DNA from: Arthrobacter sp. YN
Lineage (GTDB): Bacteria > Actinomycetota > Actinomycetes > Actinomycetales > Micrococcaceae
Assembly: GCF_002224285.1 (NCBI RefSeq)
Contig: NZ_CP022436.1
Location: 4,154,001-4,218,000 of the forward strand
Length of the DNA stretch: 64,000 nucleotides
Direction of reading: 5' to 3'
Positions 32,820-41,991 of this stretch are shown piece by piece. The notes below the pieces were generated by a model. That model was not told the origin of the DNA. It saw only the letters and a list, made by a program, of their open reading frames with translations, and ran no database searches. Every line of letters starts with the position of its first letter. Within the stretch, counting starts at the first letter, position 1. The position numbers were made by a program, and so were the translations under genes.

Positions 32820-35791
32820 GTGGTGCTCCAAGTAAATGCGGGGGTGTTGAGGACTGAGTCGGCTGCGGCCTTCAGCTGCTTGGCCCAAGCGAGTTCGCCT
32901 ATGGCGGCCACTCTGCTTCCGGAAGGGGTTTCGACGCTGACGGGGATGTCGGCGGGAAACGACGCGAGCATGGCTGGAAGGTCGAATTCGCCTTCCCCCG
33001 GCACACCCCGTTCCGAGCGGGACTCAAGGATCAGCCCTTCCTTGCTGCGCGGCGGAATGGCCGGACCGTCACAGAGTTGGATCATGGGGACCAGGTCGGC
33101 GGCGCCTTCGAGTTGGGCCAACGTGCCGCCGAAGCGGTTGACGTGGAGTGCATCCACCACGATTTTGCAGTCTGCCCGGTCCGCGAGCTCCACAGCCTGC
33201 GGGATGGATCGGACGGTCTGATACGCGATGGGTTCCAGCGTGGGGATGATCCCGTACGCTTTGCCGTCCTGCGTCATCTGCGCGAGGTGATCCCCGAAAC
33301 GGTCCCGGTCCGGATCCGCGCAAGCAACAGTCAGCGTGGATGCTCCCAGGGCTTGACCCGCTTCCATCATCCGCAGCCAGGCTTCGCGTTGATCGGCGCC
33401 ATTCTGCAGGCCGGTTCCGTCCAGAAGCAGGAACTCGATGTCTTCAACGGTGATTCCCGTGTCGGCCATTCGAGCCAGGGTTTCGCGAAGCATGGGCGAG
33501 CCAGGCTGGAGGTTGTACAGGCGCTCAGTGGGTGTCACTGGACGCACGCGTGCGCCGATGAAGTCGAAACCGGCCTCAGCGGCGATGGTCACCAGGTCCG
33601 GGGGTGCGGTGCCCACGAGGGAGAGCTGCGCAAGTCCGAGCCGACGCAGTGGCGTGCCGAGGGGTGGAATGGCAACAGGCTTGGAGGCACTGGGAGCAGC
33701 GGGATCGCCGGTCCGCTGCGAGATCGCCGGAAGGCTACGGCGAACTGGCACGTTTCCAGCGAGCTCGGCACCATCAATATCAGCACGGGCAACCAAAGCA
33801 GCAGCAATCCGCTGAGCGGCGTCGTACCCGCTCTTGACCGCGTTGGACACAATGGCCGCTGCAGTATCGACGACGGTTCCGGCCAATGCGACGGGAATGG
33901 ACGCTGACCGGCTGAGCTCCGCTTCCCGTTGCTCCACGGTGAGCGGTCCGCCCAACGGCAGCACGGAGCGGGAAACAAGCAACTCCCCCGGGGCGTCGAT
34001 CCACTGGTCGCCCCTGCCGGAACGGCTGATGCGTACCCGGCCGCCATCGAACTCCTCGATGGTGCTGGACAGGAAAATCCGCACACGCGGGTTGGCCTCA
34101 AGGCGCGGCACGGCCAGGATCTTGGCGCGACGTCCGGACTCCGGCGCCAGCGCTTCCTGGGGTCCGATGATCAGCACAGCGGTCCCCTGCGAAGCGAGGG
34201 TGTCGGCCACGCTCATGGACACGGAATCAGCGCCCCAAATGGTCACGGCCTCCGGTGGCCGCGAACCGCCGTCGAGAATCTCCGGGTGCGCCGCGAGCCA
34301 GTCCCGGATATCGCTAACACGCGGTAAATCACTGCCGATGAACCCAGCCGCCGGCCGACCACCACCAGAAGCGATGACAACCGCGTCGGCGCCGAAATTG
34401 CGGGCCAACTTACCGGCGTCGGACGTGTCAGCGTGGGTACCCAAGCGGACGTCCACGCTGAGGCGCTCGTTCTCCGAGGCTGACCAGTCGGCAAATCGGT
34501 GGAAGTCGGGCGTGGACCTCATGCGCTCGGCGAGGGCGAACTGCCCGCCCGGCCGCGCGCCGTCGTCAACCAACGTCACCTGAGCTCCCGCTTCGGCGAG
34601 CTCGCGGGCAGCGGTGAGCCCGGCGGGTCCGGCACCCACCACCAGCACGCGCGAGGTTGGGCGGACGGCCGGCGTTGGAACGGGTACACGCGAACGCCCA
34701 ACGGCAGGGTTGACCGTGCAGGTGACTTGGCCGAGCCCCAGGTTGTCGATGCAGACGTTGCACGCGATGCACGGCCGGTAGCGTTCACCGCGCAGCACGC
34801 CGCCCACAAAAGCAGGATCCGCATGAATGGCGCGAGCCAGGCTCACGAAATCGCAGGTCCCGTTGGAGAGGACTTCGTCAATGATCTCCGGGCTGTTGAG
34901 CCGTCCGGCCATGCCCAAAGGGAGACCGAACTGACGGTAGGCCTGGGCGTAGTCGGACAAGATTCCGGGCTTCCACTCCCCTGACTGCACAATCCATTCG
35001 CCGGCGTCGTAGCTGCCCGCGGATAGGTCCAGGAAGTCGAGCTTGTCCAGATGGGCTTTTCTGATGATGGCCACTTGCTGTTCGGCGCTGATGCCGTCGG
35101 CCGGACCTTCCACCACGGAGACGCGCATGCCCACGATCGTGTCCGGCACCGCCTCGCGCACGGCATCGATGACCAGGTTCATGAAGAACTCCGGCGCCGC
35201 GAACTCATCCGTGCGGTGGTTGGAAATGGGCGACATGAACTGGTGGATCAGGTAACCGTGGGCGCCGTGGAGGTTGATGACGTCGAACCCTGCAGCCACT
35301 GCGCGCTTCGCCGCAGCAGCGTAGGCGGCCACGAGTTCGTAGCACTCAGCTGCGGTGAGTTCCCGCGGAACCTCGCCACCCGCCGTCGGGCACGGAACCG
35401 GCGACGGCGCGAGGTTCTTGAACCCGGACACCGAGGACTGCGCGGTGCGGCCGCCGTGGTTAAGTTCGACGGCGGCCAGCGCACCTTCGGCGTGCAGGGC
35501 GTCGGTGAGGCGGCGGAGCCCGGGGATCATGTGGTCCGTGTGCAGGCCGAGTTGGTGCGTGCGGCCCTTGCCGTCGGCGCGGACAAACGTCGCTTCGGTG
35601 GTCACCAGGCCCAGGCCGGCCTTGGCTCGGGTTACGAGGTAGTCAATGTATTGCTCGGTGATGTGCCCATCCGTGGTGCCGTAATTGCGTTCCATGGGGG
35701 CCGACGCGAGGCGGTTGCGTAGTGTCGTAGGGGTGCGGCCGTTGCGGCCCAGGGTCAGTGGCATTCCCGCTGCGGGCGTGGTGGAAACCAT
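32816..35791 (-). CDS. Fusion of old-yellow-enzyme/FAD reductase with sugar-isomerase-type TIM barrel
   Basis: 991 residues. About 1-340 is an FMN barrel of the 2,4-dienoyl-CoA reductase type (NRLASAPMERNYG, VELNHGGRTAQ, INLHGAHGYLIHQFMSP). CIACNVCIDNLGLGQVTCT supplies 4Fe-4S cysteines, and RVLVVGAGPAGLTAARELAE opens an FAD/NAD(P) module to about 690. A Pro/Ala/Arg linker (about 695-730) follows, then a roughly 260-residue xylose-isomerase-like barrel beginning LAQLSLVGTAPPDLVTIAAE, with TLEPIAYQTV, KIVVDALHVNRFGG and MIQLCDGP as probable metal-ligand strands. Such barrels include dehydroshikimate dehydratases and sugar isomerases. The fusion is unusual; the linker DNA resembles the family 2 repeat. 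It is coupled by ATGA to the flavoprotein gene. Confidence 0.85.
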   Translation of the reverse strand: MVSTTPAAGMPLTLGRNGRTPTTLRNRLASAPMERNYGTTDGHITEQYIDYLVTRAKAGLGLVTTEATFVRADGKGRTHQLGLHTDHMIPGLRRLTDALHAEGALAAVELNHGGRTAQSSVSGFKNLAPSPVPCPTAGGEVPRELTAAECYELVAAYAAAAKRAVAAGFDVINLHGAHGYLIHQFMSPISNHRTDEFAAPEFFMNLVIDAVREAVPDTIVGMRVSVVEGPADGISAEQQVAIIRKAHLDKLDFLDLSAGSYDAGEWIVQSGEWKPGILSDYAQAYRQFGLPLGMAGRLNSPEIIDEVLSNGTCDFVSLARAIHADPAFVGGVLRGERYRPCIACNVCIDNLGLGQVTCTVNPAVGRSRVPVPTPAVRPTSRVLVVGAGPAGLTAARELAEAGAQVTLVDDGARPGGQFALAERMRSTPDFHRFADWSASENERLSVDVRLGTHADTSDAGKLARNFGADAVVIASGGGRPAAGFIGSDLPRVSDIRDWLAAHPEILDGGSRPPEAVTIWGADSVSMSVADTLASQGTAVLIIGPQEALAPESGRRAKILAVPRLEANPRVRIFLSSTIEEFDGGRVRISRSGRGDQWIDAPGELLVSRSVLPLGGPLTVEQREAELSRSASIPVALAGTVVDTAAAIVSNAVKSGYDAAQRIAAALVARADIDGAELAGNVPVRRSLPAISQRTGDPAAPSASKPVAIPPLGTPLRRLGLAQLSLVGTAPPDLVTIAAEAGFDFIGARVRPVTPTERLYNLQPGSPMLRETLARMADTGITVEDIEFLLLDGTGLQNGADQREAWLRMMEAGQALGASTLTVACADPDRDRFGDHLAQMTQDGKAYGIIPTLEPIAYQTVRSIPQAVELADRADCKIVVDALHVNRFGGTLAQLEGAADLVPMIQLCDGPAIPPRSKEGLILESRSERGVPGEGEFDLPAMLASFPADIPVSVETPSGSRVAAIGELAWAKQLKAAADSVLNTPAFTWSTT
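33719..33763. repeat. Family 2 repeat remnant inside a coding linker
   Basis: GCGAGATCGCCGGAAGGCTA then CGGCGAACTGGCACGTTTCC and AGCGAGCTC keeps the left arm and part of the loop of copies a and b, with a degenerate right arm. It lies within the 991-residue fusion gene exactly between the reductase and the barrel domain. Confidence 0.6.
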
Positions 35792-35793
35792 GG

Positions 35794-36933
35794 TCAGCGA
35801 GCCACCTTTTCACGGCCGCGCAGCTCTGGAATGGCTGCGTGGGTGGGCTGTACTGCGGCGAAGCGGACGGGTTGGCCGGTGCGTGAGGACTCGTAGACTG
35901 CCAGCAGGATCCGCAAGGATTTCAGCGCGTCTTTTCCCGTGATGGCCGGTTCGGTGCCGGTTTCCAGCGCCTGCACGAAGTCCTTCACCTGCAGTTTGTG
36001 GAACGGGATCAGCTGGCCGTTGATGACGGACAGGTCAACGTTCGGTTCGACGCCTTCAGGATGGACAGGCTCGACGACGATTCGCTCACCCACCGCCCAC
36101 AGGTCCAGTCGGCCATCGCTGCCTTCCGGGAATTCCGTCAGGGATGCCGAGGCGCCCGTTTCGCCGGTAATGCGGAGCTGGATTCCAAGGTTGGGCGATA
36201 CCGCGGTGGAGGCCTCCAGCGTTGCCATGGCTCCGGAGGTGAAGGTGATCACTGCCGTCGCGGAGTCTTCTACCTCTATGTAGTCGCCGTGGCGGTAGGT
36301 GTTGACCTTGCCATAAACCTCGGCCACGTCCCCCAGGTACCACTGCAGGAGGTCGACTTGGTGGACGGCCTGGGACATCAGCACTCCGCCGCCATCGTTC
36401 TCCCACGTGCCACGCCAAGCGTCGCGGTTGTAGTAGTCCGGGTCGCGGTGCAGCATGACCGAGCACTGGGCCATGATCGCCCGGCCCAGGGTGCCGTCGT
36501 CGATCGCGGTGCGGATCTTCTGCGACGCCGGCCAGAAGCGGCGCTGGAAAAGGACCCCCAGCTCAACTCCGGCGTCTTCGCAGGCTGCCACCATGCGCTC
36601 GGCGGACTCCAATTTGGTAGCGATGGGTTTCTCGCAGAGAACGTTGACCCCGGCTGCTGCTGCCCTCAGCACCACGTCCTCGTGGGTGGGGTGCGGCGTG
36701 CAGACGGAAACGATGTCCAGGTCCAAGGCGAGGAGCTCGTCAACACTGGTGACCGCATGCGGGATTCCCCAGCTCTTCGCTGTTGCCGAGGCCCGGCGCG
36801 GATCCACATCGCAGACGCCGACGATCCTGACGTTGTCCAGGGCACTGAATGCTTCCAGATGGTTGCGGGAAATGGCGCCGCAACCCGCGATTCCAACACG
36901 GAAGATGCGGGGTGCGGTTGCTGACGAAGTCAT
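35794..36933 (-). CDS. Gfo/Idh/MocA family oxidoreductase
   Basis: A 379-residue NAD(P)-dependent dehydrogenase. VGIAGCGAISRNHLEAF is the Rossmann dinucleotide motif, VNVLCEKPIATKLESAERM contains the catalytic lysine of the EKP signature, and DNGGGVLMSQAVHQVDLLQW-like NDGGGVLMSQAVHQVDLLQW carries the downstream His/Asp typical of inositol, sugar and cyclitol dehydrogenases. The gene ends two bases before the start of the fusion gene, in the same operon. ATG at 36933 is preferred; TTG at 36957 would add eight residues. It suggests that the island's substrate is a polyol, cyclitol or sugar acid. Confidence 0.92.
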   Translation of the reverse strand: MTSSATAPRIFRVGIAGCGAISRNHLEAFSALDNVRIVGVCDVDPRRASATAKSWGIPHAVTSVDELLALDLDIVSVCTPHPTHEDVVLRAAAAGVNVLCEKPIATKLESAERMVAACEDAGVELGVLFQRRFWPASQKIRTAIDDGTLGRAIMAQCSVMLHRDPDYYNRDAWRGTWENDGGGVLMSQAVHQVDLLQWYLGDVAEVYGKVNTYRHGDYIEVEDSATAVITFTSGAMATLEASTAVSPNLGIQLRITGETGASASLTEFPEGSDGRLDLWAVGERIVVEPVHPEGVEPNVDLSVINGQLIPFHKLQVKDFVQALETGTEPAITGKDALKSLRILLAVYESSRTGQPVRFAAVQPTHAAIPELRGREKVAR

Positions 36934-37041
36934 CGGGTAATCCAACTTTCGGGGCAAATGAGTCGTTTGCTGTGGTTCTGACGTGGACGGGCCGGTGCCG
37001 GGCGGCTGGGAGCTGCCGCCCGGCGTCGTGCGTTGTGATTG

Positions 37042-38430
37042 CTACTTGACGGAACTCCGCGGTTTGCCGAGGTCCTCCAGCGGAACGTTGTAGGTTTCCC
37101 GGGCCGTCATGATGGCGATGGCCGAAGCCACCAGGCACAGGATGGTGAAGCCCGCTACAGGCCACCAACCGTTCGGTCCGGGCTGGGCCAAGAGGGTTGC
37201 GATGGCCGGTGCGAAGCCAGCCAGGATCAAGCCGATCTGGCTGCCGATCGCCATGCCGGAGTAGCGGACCGCTGCGGGGAACATCTCTGGGAAGAACACC
37301 GTCCACACGCCGTTCCAGCAGGAGTAGAAGACCGTCATGTTCAGGAAACCGAACAGGAAAATCAGAGCTATGTTCTGCTCGCTGATGGCCCAGAAATAGC
37401 CGATGGTGGTCAGCGCGCAGCCAACCGCACCCACCAGGAGGACCTTCTTGCGGCCAATGCGGTCCGAGATCATGGCCGAGATGGGGATGGTCACCATGGA
37501 CAGGCCGATGGTCACGGCGTTCACGGTGAGCATGAGGGTGCGGTCGATCCCCACGGCGGGGCCGGTGGCGTAGGCCAATGCATAGACGGTGAAGGTGGTC
37601 TGCATGACGGAGAACAGCATCACCACACCAACGCGCAGGACGTCGCGCCACTGGGTTTTCATGACCGCGACGGCGGGAATCGCCTTGGGCTTGTCATGCT
37701 CCACGATTTCCTCGAACACCGGGGGCTCATCCAAACGGGTCCGGATCCAGTACGCCACCGCAAGGACTACTACCGAAAGCCAGAACGGCACGCGCCAGCC
37801 CCAGCTGAGCAGATGCTCTTCGGGCAGGGCGGCCAACGGGATGAAAACGACCGTGGACAGCACCATTCCAGAGGCGTATCCGGTCATCACGAAGCTGGTG
37901 AAGAACGCGCGGCGGCCTTCGGGTGAGTGCTCCATGGTGAGGGTCGAGGCACCTGCGGCTTCAGCACCGGCAGAGAAGCCCTGGGCCAGCCGGCCCACCA
38001 GCAACAACGCCGTTGCCCAGTAGCCGATCTGTCCATACGTGGGCAGGAATCCGATGCCGATGGAGGCGACGCCCATGATCACCAGCGTGACCATCAGCGC
38101 CTGCTTCCGGCCGATCTTGTCACCGTAGTGGCTCATCACCAAGCCACCGAGTGGCCGGGCAAGGTAGCCCACGCCGAACGTCGCCATGGCTCCGAGCAAT
38201 GCCACTACGGGGTCGCCGCCGGGGAAGAAGATCTTGGGGAAGATCAGGGCGGCGGCAGTGCCGTAGATGAAGAAGTCGTAGTACTCCAGGGTGGATCCAA
38301 GGAAGGAGGCGAGTGCCGCCTTCTTGGGCATTTTGACGTGTTCAACCGGCTCTGTTCCAACCGGTTCTGTTCCAAGCGGCGAGGCCGCATTGTTGGCGTC
38401 CGAGGGCGAGTGCTGCTGCACGTGTCCCAT
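37042..38430 (-). CDS. MHS-type MFS transporter (metabolite:H+ symporter)
   Basis: A 462-residue, 12-helix carrier of the metabolite:H+ symporter branch that includes shikimate, citrate and osmolyte permeases. SFLGSTLEYYDFFIYGTAAA is the family's first helix, GYLARPLGGLVMSHYGDKIG followed by RKQALMVTL the loop 2-3 motif, and GFSAGAEAAGASTLTMEHSP the charged helix 4-5 region. The start at 38430 has GGAGACAGT upstream. A GTEPV duplication lies in the polar N-terminus. It is first in the minus-strand operon with Gfo/Idh, fusion reductase and flavoprotein, so it probably imports their substrate. An aromatic or alicyclic acid is likely from the family. Confidence 0.93.
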   Translation of the reverse strand: MGHVQQHSPSDANNAASPLGTEPVGTEPVEHVKMPKKAALASFLGSTLEYYDFFIYGTAAALIFPKIFFPGGDPVVALLGAMATFGVGYLARPLGGLVMSHYGDKIGRKQALMVTLVIMGVASIGIGFLPTYGQIGYWATALLLVGRLAQGFSAGAEAAGASTLTMEHSPEGRRAFFTSFVMTGYASGMVLSTVVFIPLAALPEEHLLSWGWRVPFWLSVVVLAVAYWIRTRLDEPPVFEEIVEHDKPKAIPAVAVMKTQWRDVLRVGVVMLFSVMQTTFTVYALAYATGPAVGIDRTLMLTVNAVTIGLSMVTIPISAMISDRIGRKKVLLVGAVGCALTTIGYFWAISEQNIALIFLFGFLNMTVFYSCWNGVWTVFFPEMFPAAVRYSGMAIGSQIGLILAGFAPAIATLLAQPGPNGWWPVAGFTILCLVASAIAIMTARETYNVPLEDLGKPRSSVK

Positions 38431-38642
38431 ACTGTCTCCTCATTGAGTGCCGCGGGAAGTGGCACCGCCATGGTGCCTTGCCCGGCAAAGAATTGGACGA
38501 GGCACAAACCGCCGGCTGCTGCTTTGTTGTGCAGCCCGCCCGGTGGCCGTTGATAACGACTCCCGTAGCTGTGCTCCAGATCACAGGCGATTGTTCCTCT
38601 GGAATCGACTGTAGGACCCAGGTCACACGCAGCGGCGCAACT

Positions 38643-38657
38643 TCCCGTTGAACGGGA
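38643..38657. promoter_or_regulatory. Palindrome TCCCGTT-G-AACGGGA
   Basis: A perfect 7-1-7 inverted repeat 213 bases upstream of the MHS transporter start and just past the end of the IclR gene. IclR-type regulators bind inverted repeats of this size. It could also be part of a weak terminator, because CTCTTTTCT follows on the plus strand. The assignment is tentative. Confidence 0.35.
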
Positions 38658-38677
38658 CAGGTCTCTTTTCTGACTCG

Positions 38678-39481
38678 TCAGGGCTCCGGGTGGGACAACC
38701 ACGGACGGGAGCCATAAGGCCGGCGTTCAGCGCCCATGGTCCGGGACAAGCCGCGGCCTGCGGCCACCAGGACCGGGAGTATCAGCCCGGCGTCTTCGTC
38801 CACGGAAGGGACGACGACGGAAATGGCACCTATGACGGCTTGGCCCTGGCCAAACACCGGCACGGAATAGGCCGTGTTCTCCTCCACCAGAACACCCACC
38901 AAACGGGCATAGCCACGCTCGCGGATCTGGGCGAGGTGGCTCCTGATCCTCGCAGGGTCCACCTCCGTTGCCTGCGTGGTCTTCTCCAGCTTTCCTGCCA
39001 GGAAACGGTCCTGAACCCAGCCCGGCATGTGCGCCATCATGGCCATTCCCGACGACGTGGTGTGGATGTCCAGACGGCCGGCAACCTCCGCCAGGTTCAT
39101 GACCGTTCCATGCCGGTCCAGGCGTTCGAGGTAAAGAACACTGTTGGTTTCCACGTCCGGAATGGACAGGGCCACGTGTTCCCGCACGGCCGCGTGGACA
39201 CCTTCCAGGAACGGCAAGCCGCGACGCCGGAATTCCTCCAAGGGATTACTGCGGGAGGCCAGTTCCCACATCTTCATTCCGACACTGAACTCGCCGGCCG
39301 CGTTACGCTCCAGGAGTCCGTTGGCCGCCAAATCCATAGCCAGGCGATGCACCGTGCTGCGGGACATTCCGGTGAGCCGGACCATGTCCTTCAAGGGAAG
39401 CCACGGCTGGCCTTTGGAAAACGCATCCATGATCTTCACGACGCGTTCGATCACGGACTCCCCCGACGCCGAGTTGGCCAT
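38678..39481 (-). CDS. IclR family regulator of the flavoprotein island
   Basis: 267 residues with an N-terminal winged helix (VIERVVKIMDAFSKGQPWLP, SRSTVHRLAMDLAANGLLER) and the IclR ligand domain (VLYLERLDRHGTVMNLAEVA, GMAMMAHMP, IRERGYARLVGVLVEENTAY, AVIGAISVVVPS). The C-terminal tail RRPYGSRPWLSHPEP is not part of the domain. It is upstream of the MHS operon on the same strand and divergent from the LysR gene, so it is a candidate controller of the island. It is only distantly similar to the IclR at 20279-21049. Confidence 0.92.
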   Translation of the reverse strand: MANSASGESVIERVVKIMDAFSKGQPWLPLKDMVRLTGMSRSTVHRLAMDLAANGLLERNAAGEFSVGMKMWELASRSNPLEEFRRRGLPFLEGVHAAVREHVALSIPDVETNSVLYLERLDRHGTVMNLAEVAGRLDIHTTSSGMAMMAHMPGWVQDRFLAGKLEKTTQATEVDPARIRSHLAQIRERGYARLVGVLVEENTAYSVPVFGQGQAVIGAISVVVPSVDEDAGLILPVLVAAGRGLSRTMGAERRPYGSRPWLSHPEP

Positions 39482-39572
39482 GATGCCTCCGTAGTGCTTT
39501 TCCGGTCGGCTGCATCGCGGACCTCAAACCCAATATAGCCTTGCACTGAAGCGCGAGAATCCGGGAGGCAAC

Positions 39573-40469
39573 GTGGAACTGCGGCAAATTGAGGCCTTCC
39601 TGGCAGTAGCCGAGGAATTGCACTTCGGCAGGGCGGCTGAGCGGCTTCGCATGGCCCAGTCGCCGTTGAGCCAAACCATCAAAAAGCTCGAAAAGAGCTT
39701 GGGCGCACCGCTCTTTGAACGCAACACCCGGTCCGTCACACTGACCCCGGCCGGGCATTCCCTGTTGCCGCACGCCCGTAGGATCCTGGACGAAGTGGAC
39801 CTGGCACGAAGGGCTGTCAGCGCCGGATCGGGGACCATCTATGGCAAGCTCGCCATCGGCTTCTCCGGTGCCTTGAACCACGCCACGCTCCCTCCGCTGA
39901 CGCGGGCCCTGCGCCAGCACTACCCGCAACTCGACGTCACACTTCATGGAGGCTTGCTGACCCAGGAAGCACTTCACCAGCTGGGCAACGGTGCACTGGA
40001 TCTGGCCTTCATCGGCCTTCCCATCGACGCTCCGTCGCTGGCCACCCGGCGTATTGCCACTGAGCGGCTGGGGGTCACCCTGCCGGCAGACCACCCCCTG
40101 GCCGGACAGGCCTCCGTCGAAGTGGCCGAGCTGGCCGGTGATCCGTTCATCACCATGCCAGCCGCCCAAGGGTCCACGCTGCGTGAGGTCACCTTCGCGG
40201 CGTGTGCTGCCGCCGGGTTCCGCCCCAGGATCAGCCAGGAGGTCTCCGACCCCTACACGGCGCTGTCCTTGGTGGCCGGTGGCGTGGGCATCAGCCTGAT
40301 GCCTGAGTCCATTGAGGGGATCATGCCGGCGGGCATCGTCTTCCTGCCGCTTCAAGGCGACGACGTCCTCCTATTTTCCGGACTCGCCTGGAACCCGGGC
40401 GCCATGTCGCCGGCCGTCCGGGCAGCACTACAGGTGGCCGAGGAAGTGCTGCCAACCCCCGCAGACTAG
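39573..40469 (+). CDS. LysR family transcriptional regulator
   Basis: 298 residues starting at GTG with GGGAGG four bases upstream. The N-terminal helix-turn-helix is MELRQIEAFLAVAEELHFGR followed by AAERLRMAQSPLSQTIKKLE, and the effector domain begins at GKLAIGFSGALNHATLPPLT. VGISLMPESIEGIMP is the usual late effector-domain loop. It is divergent from the IclR gene and upstream of YciI, alcohol dehydrogenase and the second flavoprotein, which it probably controls. The 91-base shared gap to the IclR gene would hold its operator. Confidence 0.93.
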   Translation: MELRQIEAFLAVAEELHFGRAAERLRMAQSPLSQTIKKLEKSLGAPLFERNTRSVTLTPAGHSLLPHARRILDEVDLARRAVSAGSGTIYGKLAIGFSGALNHATLPPLTRALRQHYPQLDVTLHGGLLTQEALHQLGNGALDLAFIGLPIDAPSLATRRIATERLGVTLPADHPLAGQASVEVAELAGDPFITMPAAQGSTLREVTFAACAAAGFRPRISQEVSDPYTALSLVAGGVGISLMPESIEGIMPAGIVFLPLQGDDVLLFSGLAWNPGAMSPAVRAALQVAEEVLPTPAD

Positions 40470-40581
40470 CCGACTATGTAGTTTCTGCACATGGTGAGAG
40501 ATCAACTAAGTATTGGACAAGGCCTAATGCGTTGCCCAGCATTGAGGAAAGCCCCACCCACTCAATGAAGAGGACAACCTC

Positions 40582-40902
40582 ATGGCCACGTTTGCCGTTA
40601 CATACGCCTACTCCGACTCGACGTCCGCCGGCCGGGATACAGTCCGGCCCGCTCACGTGGAGTTCCTCAAAGCCCAGTTCGACGGCGGTCGCCTCCTCAG
40701 GAGCGGCCCTTTCGGTCCGGAGGAATCACCAGGCGCTCTGCTGATCATCGCCGGTGACAGCAAAACCGACGTCGAAGCCCTCATGGACCAGGACCCGTTC
40801 CACCAGGCAGGGCTCATTGAGGAACGGACCGTGCGGCAGTGGAACATCTTCTTCGGCGCTGAGGCTGCGCAGCCGGCAGCCACGCCCGCCGCGCAGAACT
40901 GA
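40582..40902 (+). CDS. YciI family protein
   Basis: A 106-residue protein of the YciI/YCII fold. FAVTYAYSDSTSAGRDTVRP, VEFLKAQFDGGRLLRSGPFG and DSKTDVEALMDQDPFHQAGL show the family's two beta-alpha units, with an Asp/His pair (DQDPFHQAG) at the usual active-site place. Some family members are lactonases, dechlorinases or decarboxylases of small aromatic pathway intermediates, for example muconolactone-isomerase-like enzymes. Here it is first in an operon, nine bases before the alcohol dehydrogenase gene. The AGAGGA site precedes the ATG. The precise reaction is unknown. Confidence 0.85.
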   Translation: MATFAVTYAYSDSTSAGRDTVRPAHVEFLKAQFDGGRLLRSGPFGPEESPGALLIIAGDSKTDVEALMDQDPFHQAGLIEERTVRQWNIFFGAEAAQPAATPAAQN

Positions 40903-40911
40903 GGTCAACCA

Positions 40912-41991
40912 GTGCTGTCCGCGATCACCGTCTCCAAGGAGACCATTGCTTTTCTGGATTCTCCTGAGCCTGTCCTTGAACCGGGCCACGCCCTGGTCCG
41001 GGTCCACAACGTCACGCTCTGCGGCACCGACCTTCATATCTGGGAGGACGACTACCCCACAGAGCTCCCCCTGGTCCAAGGCCATGAGTTCTCCGGCATC
41101 GTGGAGGCCCTCGCGCCTGGCGATACCAGCCCCGGAGGCTCCGGGAAGGACGTAGTCCAGGACATCAGCATCGGCGACCGCGTTGCCGTCAACCCCATCA
41201 TCTACTGCGGCGAGTGCCGCCCGTGCCTCACCAGCCGGTACAACGTCTGCCAGAACGTGGGCTGCCTGGGCTGCTACTCGGATGGGGCACTGACAGAACT
41301 GATCAGCGTCCCGGTGGAGAAGCTGTGCCCCGTTCCCGACGATCTCCCGCTGGACATCGCCGCCATGGCCGAACCCGCATCCATCGCCATGCAGGCCGTC
41401 AACCGCGGCCGACCCGAGCCCGGCGACACCGCGCTGGTGTTGGGAAGCGGCCCCATCGGATTGCTGGCCACGCTGTTCTTGACGGAGCTTGGAGTCACGG
41501 TGATCTGCGCCGATACCGAGCAGCACCGGCTGGATCTTGCGGTCGGGTTCGGTGCCGCGGACACCTTGCTGGTAAGGCCGGGAAGCGACTTCCCGGATGA
41601 ACACCAAGCACAGCGCCTTCACTCCATGACCGACGGGTACGGCCCGCAACTGGTCATCGAAGCCACCGGGGTTCCTTCCTCCTTGGAGAATGCCATCAGG
41701 CTGGTTGCCAGCGCCGGCAGGATTGTCCAGGTGGGCATCTCTCCGCGGCAAGCCAGCGTCTCCATGAAGGACATCCCCTACAAGGAACTGGATCTCATGG
41801 GCAGCCGGATGAGCCTCAACCTCATCCCTGACGGGCTCGCCCTGCTGTCCCGTCACCCCGAACAGGCACGTGCCCTCATGACCCACCGCTTCGCATTTGC
41901 GGAGGTGCAGAAGGCGTACCGATTGATGCAGGGACGAACCGGGAAGATCGGCAAAATCGTCATCGAGATGCCTGCGGGAAGCGTCGCATGA
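40912..41991 (+). CDS. Zinc-dependent medium-chain alcohol dehydrogenase
   Basis: 359 residues beginning with GTG at 40912. NVTLCGTDLHIWEDDYP and LVQGHEFSGIVE hold catalytic-zinc ligands, and CGECRPCLTSRYNVCQNVGC the structural-zinc cysteines. The NAD domain begins ALVLGSGPIGLLATLFL. It resembles sorbitol/threonine dehydrogenase-like enzymes acting on polyols or hydroxy acids. It lies nine bases after YciI and overlaps the second flavoprotein gene as ATGA. Co-transcription suggests the dehydrogenase and flavoprotein act on successive oxidation steps of one substrate. Confidence 0.92.
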   Translation: MLSAITVSKETIAFLDSPEPVLEPGHALVRVHNVTLCGTDLHIWEDDYPTELPLVQGHEFSGIVEALAPGDTSPGGSGKDVVQDISIGDRVAVNPIIYCGECRPCLTSRYNVCQNVGCLGCYSDGALTELISVPVEKLCPVPDDLPLDIAAMAEPASIAMQAVNRGRPEPGDTALVLGSGPIGLLATLFLTELGVTVICADTEQHRLDLAVGFGAADTLLVRPGSDFPDEHQAQRLHSMTDGYGPQLVIEATGVPSSLENAIRLVASAGRIVQVGISPRQASVSMKDIPYKELDLMGSRMSLNLIPDGLALLSRHPEQARALMTHRFAFAEVQKAYRLMQGRTGKIGKIVIEMPAGSVA

